NCBI GenBank assembly: GCA_003510525.1
Contig: DOMD01000179.1
Location: forward strand, 1 to 9,876
Source of the DNA: Candidatus Omnitrophota bacterium
Lineage (GTDB): Bacteria > Omnitrophota > Gorgyraeia > Gygaellales > UBA12090
Reading direction: 5' to 3'
DNA: 9,876 nucleotides
In this document: one piece after another, positions 1-9,000 of the stretch
How positions within the stretch are numbered: the stretch's first letter is position 1
How the letters are laid out: each line of letters starts with the position of its first letter
Notes under the pieces: generated by a model
The model's input: only the letters and a program-made list of their open reading frames with translations
Databases searched by the model: none
Told to the model about the DNA's origin: nothing
Made by a program: the position numbers and the translations under genes

Positions 1-3000
1 AATGGGGCATATTAGGAAACTTGAGCTTATTGAGAAAGAACTGCAAGTATTAGGATTATTTAAAGGGCCGCGGCAAAATAAATTTTTCGTAGCGCCAGCA
101 GACCATCAAAATGAACTAAGGATTATCTATGCAGGGGGGCATTTAAGTTATTGCCTGGGACAAAGTTTTCTTTCCGTTGCAGTCGCATTCGTAGCAAACA
201 ATCTTAATCATATTCAGGTTGAGATTTTGTTGGCTCTGGACCTTTTATATGATGTATCTGAAAGGAATACAGAATTAGAAGAGAGACGAAAGCTTGAGTT
301 TGCTCGAGGGGAACGAGTTGCTTTTGCTGCGGGGGGGGCGACGTATATCGATTACCTTGATAGAAAAGGGACTAATTATGAGATTTATCTTGATGGAGTT
401 TTATTAAAGAGAATCAATAACCCTGATATTCAAAACGTTGCCAGTATCAGATGGTTTATGAACTATGATGACATGCGTAACTATATTAGGACCTCCCGCT
501 CCAGCTCGCCGCTGGGGGCAGTAGAAAGATGGTCGCGCCGCTTGGATGTCAGCGAATCTGTAATGCTAAATTTAGATATTTATGAAAGCCATAAAGACGC
601 CCCGGTGATTATTTTTCTGCCTGGAAGTATGGTCTATAGCGGATTTTATTCCAAGATCCTTTTTCGGCTTCAGGAAGCCGGTTATAATGTGATCGGCGTT
701 GATTATCGGGGACATGGGCACAGCGAAGGCAGAAAAGGAGATTTTACCTTTGAAGAATTGGTGAAAGACACAAATAAAATAGTTGACTACGCTATTAATC
801 AATTTAATGACAGGATAGTCCTTCTTGGAACCAGTCTGGGAGGGGTATTGGCCCTGTATTCTGCGGCCGCAGATCCAAGGATACGTGGCGCTGTCTGGCA
901 TAATGCCTGTATCCTTAATGAGGATAGTCTGAAGATATCACGATTTCCCGCTTTGTCTAAAATAGTTTCCATATTCATTATGCCGTTGGCTAAAATCTTC
1001 CCGCAGTTGCGATTACAGGTATCTTGGTTTATTGACCCTAAGAAGATATTTGAGAATAAGAATTTATTAGAAGGGGCAGGGGAGGATGATTTGATTGTTC
1101 ATAAATACAGCAGTAGAGCCATTAAATCATTAATTACAGCTAAACCGAAAGATATTTCCTTGATTGGAATACCGATTATGTTTATATCCGGAGATAAGGA
1201 CAGGGTTATTCCTATAGATTGCATGCAAAAGATTGATGACAGACTAAGTGATAAGTGTAAGAGAGAATTTTGCATTCTGCCAAATGCCGGGCATATGCTA
1301 TTCATAGAGCATATTAATTCTGCGGTGGAAAAGATTACGGCTTGGTTAAGAGAGACCTTTAAGGAATCTCCGCCCAGCAGTTCGCCTGACGGCAAGGCAG
1401 GCAGCCCGCTGGGGGAGAAGGGTGTTGTTGTGGGGATACGTTGTAAGTCTTTTGCCGACACTCTTATTTTGGAAGAATTGCCTATTACTATGATTGAGCT
1501 TAATCAATTTCCTCAGGGTGAAAGGTTTGTGATTCCTAAGGGTAATGGTTTTGAGGGAATAGAAGATAATTTTATTAAGCTTAAAGAATTTATAGATAAA
1601 AAACAATTAGCTTTACAAGCACATTTCCCGTTTAGGTTTGATGGCGAGGATAGAGAAATATCCATCGGAAGCTTAGAAGACCACGATCGCATTGTAAGGT
1701 ATCTTAAGTGTTGGGAATTAATGAGAAAGAAGTTTTCCTTATCCAAGGAATTGATTTTTACGCTTCATCCTCCTTCAGGAAAACGTGTAGACGTAAAAGA
1801 AAAGATAGACCCAGATGCATTGCTTTCTAATGCCAATACATTATTGAGGCGGCTTGACGATACTATTGAGAAAGAAAACTGGGGCATAAAGATTGGAGTA
1901 GAAAATCTTCCTGATTCATTAAATGATTACTGGTTTCTAGGTAATCAAATAGAGCATTTTAAGCGTATGCTTGTTAATACCAAAAAGCATATACAAATAA
2001 CCTTTGATTCAGGGCATAGCCTTTTAACGCGCGGCTCTTTGAATTTGAATACTCTCTATAAGTTTGCTAAAGAGGAGGGAAAGAGATTTAGTACCATTCA
2101 TTTTCATGAAAATAAGGGATTTGGTTGCGCGGGAAAAGGAAATCTAATAGAGGTGGACCAGCATAGATTTCCTACGCCGGAAGGTCTGCCTATATTTGAT
2201 CAATGTATACACCATGTGGTGAAAGATAAGGTACCGCTCACCTTAGAAGTAGATATACAAGAGTACAAGATTCCCCAATTGCGCACCATGATTAATGATT
2301 TATGGAAAAAGCTTGAAGCTTGTAATTCCAGCAGCCCGCTGGGGGGACAAGGCGGGAAAATAGGATTGTTATTGTTTCTCTCGCGCGATGATTCATCTAA
2401 GAGGGGCAATGGGAGCAGCTCCGCGATTGCCGATGAACTCAATGCGCTTGAGGAGAGAATCTCTCTGGGATGGGATGATATCGCGGGGGTATTTAGTCAA
2501 GCCGCGCAGTTAGAATTAAAGGACGCGATGCCGTTCTTGATGAGGCTAAGGCTTCTTACACGGGTTAAATTTATTAAGGGCGGCGGTAATATAGGAGAGA
2601 TGTTATCGGAGATAGATGCTTCGCTGAGTAACTTAGTAAGTAAAAAATACTTTTATAAGTATTACGGCAGGATAAGAACGGTAATCTCCGCATTGCCGCA
2701 TCAGGGAATAAATATTTTTGAAATAGTCAATGAGGCGGAGAGGCTCGATTGGCTGGTGGGAGGAGAAACAGAGTCAATCGCGCATGACATCCGCCGTGAA
2801 GCGCATACGTGGCTGAATAAGGCGGTATACGAGCACGTAACGGAGTATAAAGAATTCCTTGCCGCCGATAGAAAAATTCCCTTTGCCGCTCCAAAGCCGA
2901 ATGACCGGGAGGCGGCGAGATTAGTCCGGAAATATCTTCAAGACAGAATAGATGGAAAAGGGAAAGATATATATAACAGTATTCTATTATTAGAAAATAG

Positions 3001-6000
3001 CCTTGAGCTTTTATACGGGAATCAGGGATACGAAAATATGCTTGCTATGCTTGCTTCATGGGAACATGAAGCAAGCGCCGCGCAAAATGAATTATGCAGG
3101 TATATTGTTTCATTAAAGAAGATGATTGAAAAAAGAAATCATCTGTGGGCAATTGAAATCATTACCTTGATGAGAAAAAATATTTATGGCCTTATTAAAA
3201 CCATGCCGCAGGCGCGGCTAAAGCTTATATATATGGATCTTGCCCTCGAAAATATCCTGGGGCAGTTGGCGGGGCATTGTTCTGATGATGTGTTCGGCAA
3301 GCCGAAAGCTAATTTCAGCGCTATTCTTGTTTTAATTAAGCTACTTGTAGAAAATATCGTTTATTCCGGCTGGGCAGGCAAGCATATCCTTATGCTTTCA
3401 AAAATAATAGATGCCTCTGATAGAAAGTATTCCGAACTTAAGAATATAGTAGAACAGCTTATAAAAAATTTAACGGATATCCTTGATGAATTGAATAAAA
3501 CCGCAGTTGTTGAATCCGATGTGGCGCGCCGCCTTATGATAAACGATGAGCACAGAGAAAAGGTAAAAGCCGATTATCGTAGAAGTATTGTAAGCTATGA
3601 TAGGGCATTACAGGTTATCGAACGCCTCTATCAAGTAGTCAACGCGGTGCTTGAAAAAGAAGCAGACGGATATATCTTTGGAGCTCCTAAGCTTTTTTCG
3701 TATCTTCCAAATTTCGTGCATATCGATTACGCGGATAGTCAGTTTGTTTTAGAAAATGAGCATCGGCTGCAGGAGGATTTTGGCGGTAAAGGCGGTCATC
3801 TTTTGGTAATGAATAGTATGGGAATCCCCGTACCTAGCGGATTTGAAATCCCTATTTCCGTTTCGCGCTATAAGCTGCATCAGAGGTACCCTCAGGATTT
3901 TGAAAAAATGGTCAGAGAAAATATGCGGTTTCTTGAGGAAAATTGGACACGGAGACAAATGAAGGTAACGGGAAAAAGAAAGATTTTTAAATTTAATCCT
4001 GCCGTCGATGAGATTAAGCAAGGAATAGTCCCTCTGCTTGTATCGGTAAGAAGCGGCTCGATATTGAAGATGCCGGGGATTTTACTTACCATATTAAATG
4101 TTGGTTCGACGGAGGAAGCCGCGGAGGCTTTACTTGAGATGTTCCATAAAGGGTTTACCTATGATACGCACTCAAGGTTTTTAGAATCATACGGCGAATA
4201 TGTGTATGGTATTTCTAATGATGTTTTTAATGACGTTATTTTAGAATACGAAAATGAGATTGGTGTCAAGGACAGAAGCTTAATGAATGTTGTTCAGTTA
4301 CGGGAGCTTTGTCTTAGATTCAAGAGTATTATTATAAGTGAATTAAAGAGGATGAATAGGCCGCCGTCTGAATTTAAAGAAGACTTGCGCGATCCTTATC
4401 GGCAGTTAAGCAAGTCAATAAAGATAGTTTTGGAATCCTGGGATAGAGATGACGCGCGCCAATACCGTAAAATGCATGGCATATCGGACGGCTTTTATAC
4501 TCCGGTTACGGTACAGCCTATGGTATATGGCAATTTTAACGCGAATTCCGGGGCCGGAGTAGTGCTTACCGAGGATTGGGAAGGGAACATAACCGGAGAG
4601 TATAGTTCTAACGCGCAGGGAAGCGATATTGCCGACGGTCTCATAATTCCCGAAGATATAAGCTTGTTAAGAGAAAGGGCGCCTGAAATATATCGGCAAC
4701 TTTCAAAGATAGGCAGAAAGGTTCGCTTAACGTATGGCATCAACCTTGAGATAGAGTTTACTATAGAAAACCTAAGATTATGGGTATTGCAGATTTCAAG
4801 AGTAGCTGTTGTAAGGGCTCAAGCGTGGAAGGGATTAGCAGCCCAGGGCTATTCTGTTGCCGCTAAGGGGAGGGGCGTTTACGGCGGGGGGTATCGCGGA
4901 ATGGCGGTGTTTGCCTTGGAAAGAATAGATAAAATAGGCGATAAGGCCAAAGCTCAAGGGCTTGATGGGGCAATTTTAGTGATGCATTATCCTGTGGCCG
5001 CGGATGCGGGGCGTATTATCGGCAAGGGCCTGGGGGCAATGCTCACAGAAAAAGGCGGCATCAGTTCCCACGGAGCCTCCATAGCCAGGACTGACAAAAT
5101 CCCCGCGATTGTGGGAGTTGAGGGATTAGCTTTTGATATAGCCGCGCATAACTGGAAGTTAGGGGGAAAATTACTTAATGAGGCAGATGTGTTAAGCCTT
5201 GACTGCAGGCAGGAAAATGGCTTTGTGTACCGGGGAGAGGTCCCGTATGCGCAGGATGCCAGTAGCTCGGTGGAGGGGGGAGGGGAGTGGCAGATTATTT
5301 CAAACCAGGAGCTTGGTAGTATTCAAAGAAAGTTAACTATGATTCGCCAAAAAGAGGCAAGAGGAGTTCCCGATGATTCAAAAATCATGATTAGGAAGTT
5401 TAGATTAGTTGCCGCAATAAGAGGTGATTTTTTAAGCAATGAACAGAAATATTTTATTTTTTCTAAGAAGATAAATTCTGAATTGGTTATAGAAGTAAAC
5501 CCAGGAGAATTCATATATGCTGAGTTGCGTAAAGGGCAGCGCGCGGCTATTTACTCGCCATATCATAATCAATGCCAATCTTGCTCATTTACTGCCCAAA
5601 GAGGAGACGCAATTGTTATTGGCCACGCGCATTTAAGGCCGTATTCGTATAGATATCAAAAGGCAACGCCAGTATACGAGCAATATCTGTGGTTTTTAGA
5701 TTTTATATGTAACAGCGCCAATAAATTTAAAAACGCGCAAATCGCGTTAGCGTTAGATAGCCGTCTGGAAGGAATCCCGGAGAAAATTACCATAAAAGAT
5801 GTTGAAAACGAAGCTTTGAAAAGAGGAATTAATGTTTTGCCGGTGTACACCCGACAAGCAGAGAGGAAAGATCAGGACCTATTTTGTACTACACTTGTGC
5901 GGCGGAAAGGCGTTTACATTTCATTGTTTCGTGATTTTAGAGATAGAGAAGATGAAGGCATAAGATATTTAAAGATACCTTGGCTTCATGGCGTAAGCGA

Positions 6001-9000
6001 AGAAGGAAAGACTGATTTCTTGGGCAGCAGCCCGCTGGGACAAGGCGGGAAAATAGAAGGGTCCCCTGCCTTTAAGAGGATTGGGTTAAAAAGCGGGAAA
6101 AGTTCTTCAAGCGCGAATATTCAGCGAACAGGCAAGGGGAAATATCGTTGGTCCGGCAATCGAAAAATTATGGTTCAACTGGAAGTGGAGGAAAGGCTGT
6201 TACAACAAAGATTTGAGAAATTGGGGGAAGCTCAGCAGGCGGCATTAAAGAAACTGGATATCGAGAAAATAACGGATGAACAGATTATGCCCATTTTGAG
6301 GAAATCCTTGGACGCGCGGAGCAAATACCCATGGGAAATTTTAATCCCGGAGCGGGCCTACGCGTTTGTAAAATATATTTTTAAGCTTCCCTTGAGAAAA
6401 CAGGAAGGACAACCAAAGAAATTAACCTGGATTCAGGTTCAAACAGAATTCGGATTTAATGGGCTAAAAGAGACAAAACTTTTTGTTTTAAGCGCCATAG
6501 GCTGGATGAATCAGGTTGTTGAGGGGGAACATTTTGACATTGAAAGGCTGCTCAAAGGAGAAGATAAGGGGTATTGCAGCTTTGAACAGGTCGTTCATTT
6601 CTTAAAGGAACACGAAGCCTTTAAGGAGTTTCTTAAAGCTGTTGAATCTGAATATGCGATGGATTTGGCTGGTTTTAAGTTTTCCCGGGCAGACATCAAT
6701 AGAGAAATGGCCGCGCATTTTCGAGGTATGGATGTCCGCTTTAAATATTTCGAGGTATTGCGTTTTGTTGACAAAAAGGTCAGCTCCAAGTCAGATATCA
6801 ATCTGCTTTTCAAAGTTCAGACTACCTTGCTTGCTCTTATTCAAAAGAAGCCAGACTGGGAAAAGATATTAACGCAGATAGAAGGGATCTCGTTCTTACA
6901 TTTCTTTGACTGGATGCAGGTTTTGATAACAGATAAAGAGTTTTTTAAAAATAAATTAATAAATTTATCCGAACAGTTGAATAATGAAAAATTATGCTCA
7001 CTTGACCATTCACTGATGAGATGGATTTTGGGAGATGGAATCGTTGAGAGAGACACAGAAGACCAGCGGCGTTATTTTGTCAGGCGCATAATAACACTTA
7101 TTCAGGATAAGATTGAAAAAGAAGAGATCGTTGACGGACAGAAGATTCGTCAAATGAGGCAAAATGTTTTAAGAGAAATAAAAGACGAACGGCTGGCCAA
7201 GATGCGTCAGGGTTTAAGGAAGGCCAGATCGCGGAAGAAGAATTCGATTGATCCAATCGACGGGCCTGAAGGACAGGCAATGCCCGGGCAGCCATGTTCT
7301 TCCGGTGTTCAGTTAGAGCATGACAAAAAAACGCTTAAATTCCCTCCATTTAAGACAGCGTCCCCTATTTCGCAAAACCAAATTTTTTGGAAAAGCGCGG
7401 GGAAGAAAACAATAATTCCGGAACAAAATAAACAAGTGTATTTATCCGGCAGCAGCTTGTTAGGGCAACAGGATAGAAAATTGCCGCTATCCCCGTTTTC
7501 CGCATCGAGTATCGGGACGACAGCAAGAAACATCATTTTCAGAATGTTTCTTGCCTTGTCCGCGATCACAGGTTTTCAGGGGGATTTCAGGATCGGTAAG
7601 AAACCGTTATCAATGGAGCAGGAACTAAGATTGAGTTCCGAAGAATTTGAGAAAGCGCTAAAATACAACGAATATTATTGGAAGATTCCGGGAAGACGGG
7701 AAAAGCTGGACAAAATATTAGAAAGTAACCTAACTCAAATTCTGGACGGCAATAAGGTTGAAATCAGCTATCTGCTTTTGCACATACAAAGGGCAGGCCT
7801 CAAGAAATTTGAACGCATTCTTAACTTGTTATCGGACCTTGCCGGAGGAAAGGAAAAGACAGTGTCTCTGCTTAGAAATGAATCTCTGAGTTTCGCAACA
7901 ATTATTGGACATCTTGACCGCCTGGATACGGATTTGGAACAGTTTAAACAGCATATAAATACAATAAGAGACTTCGTCACAAAAGATCGGTTTGAGAAAA
8001 ATTTTAAGGCTTATTGGTTTCTGGAGATGGTTCGTGGCTTTTATCAAGCCAAGTTTTCTCATGGGATTAATCTAAGGCAGATAAATCTTCAGGTATCTTT
8101 AAAGGTATTCAGTGATAGCGCGGGGAAAGAGGTTGTTCTAAATAAGTTGCTGGACCAGGATGGAGATATTTCCGAGACGGTCGTTGCGTTGCTTAAAATT
8201 CCGGCAAAGATTAACCCTGATGATTTCCTGTCGTATGCTCAAGAGCTGGCCTTGTTTTGGGAAAAGGAGGAGATGGTTAATCAATTTAAAAGAAGCATAT
8301 CCCGGTTTATGCATCCAATCGAAATGATTGCTCGTTTGGGGGCTGAACAATTCCGCAGGTTATACCATGAGGTTGATGCAATCCTGCCTGAGGGTGTCCT
8401 GAAAAGAGCTTTTCATATAAATTCCATCTGGGCTTCCAACGTTATGCGGACCATTTCAGAGATGGGCCTGGATGAATTCCAGGAATTTATCGATTTTATA
8501 GAGAAGGCCCGGGCGGGGGAGGCTTTCGTCGGCGATCATAATTCATTTTCTCTCAACGCGGCCTACGCGTTTGATAATGCTTTAGAAGCTGTTTCCAGGA
8601 TGGGGGTCGCAGAGTTCAAGAGTTGGGCGAAATATCTCGGAGAGGATGAGGTTAAGAAACTTTTTAAAGAAAATTCTTATACCTTTGGCAACATATTTAG
8701 TCATCTTCACGCGATCGGAGAAAAAAGGTTTAAGGAATTAATTGTCCTGCGCGGAAAAGATGAATTTGTCGATGATCTTCTAAACAATCCGTACACTTTG
8801 GAAACAATATTAAAACATATTAGGTTTGACATGAAGGATGGCCGCATAGAGGACATTGTTCAGAAAATCAGGAAAGAGCATCCCTTTCTTTTTGATATCA
8901 AAGGCAGGCTTAATCAGCAGCCTTCAGAAGAAGCACAAGAGATATTAAATGCTCTGCCTCCATTAATGGAAACAATTTTGGCCTCTCCTCAAGCTGAAGA

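Larger units (their letters stand above)
533..1366 (+). other. Alpha/beta-hydrolase domain, S33/monoacylglycerol lipase-like (residues 178-455)
   Basis: This domain has a complete alpha/beta-hydrolase signature. A strand leads into the oxyanion loop FLPGS (residues 205-209). D-Y-R-G-H-G-H-S-E-G follows (234-243), typical of the S33/Hydrolase_4 group. The nucleophile elbow is GTSLGG with Ser278. The acid is Asp400 in SGDKDRVIP, and the base is His431 in PNAGHM. The roughly 280-residue length matches free-standing family members, so the fold appears complete and probably active as an esterase, lipase or amidase. The substrate cannot be read from sequence. A cap or lid region of about 110 residues lies between the elbow and Asp400. 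The domain is bounded by SSSPLG on the left and a double Ser/Pro/Gly linker on the right, which supports an independently folded unit. Confidence 0.9.

Noticed and set aside
2..4. ATG at base 2 as the true start codon
   Set aside because: Only one base precedes it, so no ribosome binding site can be seen, and the first module looks possibly truncated. It cannot be excluded, but there is no support.
140..165. Isochorismatase-like cysteine hydrolase in the N-terminal module
   Set aside because: Only a loose GG...C pattern; the expected Asp and Lys partners and cis-peptide region are not identifiable.
1099..1461. Minus-strand open frame of 120 codons
   Set aside because: It overlaps the intact hydrolase and linker codons on the plus strand and shows no recognisable domain; it is an antisense shadow, like the other minus-strand frames.
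3049..3076. Intrinsic transcription terminator
   Set aside because: The stem is strong but no T-rich run follows, and the coding frame continues for over 6.8 kb.
3771..3782. AGGAGG with nearby TTG before the PPDK-like module as an internal start
   Set aside because: The TTG at 3780 is not in the coding frame and no in-frame start lies at suitable distance.
3767..5251. A complete pyruvate phosphate dikinase or PEP synthase gene
   Set aside because: The C-terminal PEP/pyruvate-binding barrel is absent and the module is fused on both sides in one frame.
6642..6872. Plus-strand open frame of 76 codons in another frame
   Set aside because: It overlaps the continuous main frame, has no ribosome binding site of note and no recognisable fold.
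8264..8275. AAGGAGGAG followed by an in-frame ATG at 8273 as an internal translation start
   Set aside because: The spacing of two to three bases is too short for a good Shine-Dalgarno site, and the ATG falls in the middle of helices with no domain boundary.
6355..8572. Shared 14-base word ggcctacgcgtttg in two helical regions (near 6356 and 8560) as a repeat element
   Set aside because: Both encode A-Y-A-F in unrelated contexts and similarity does not extend; probably chance.
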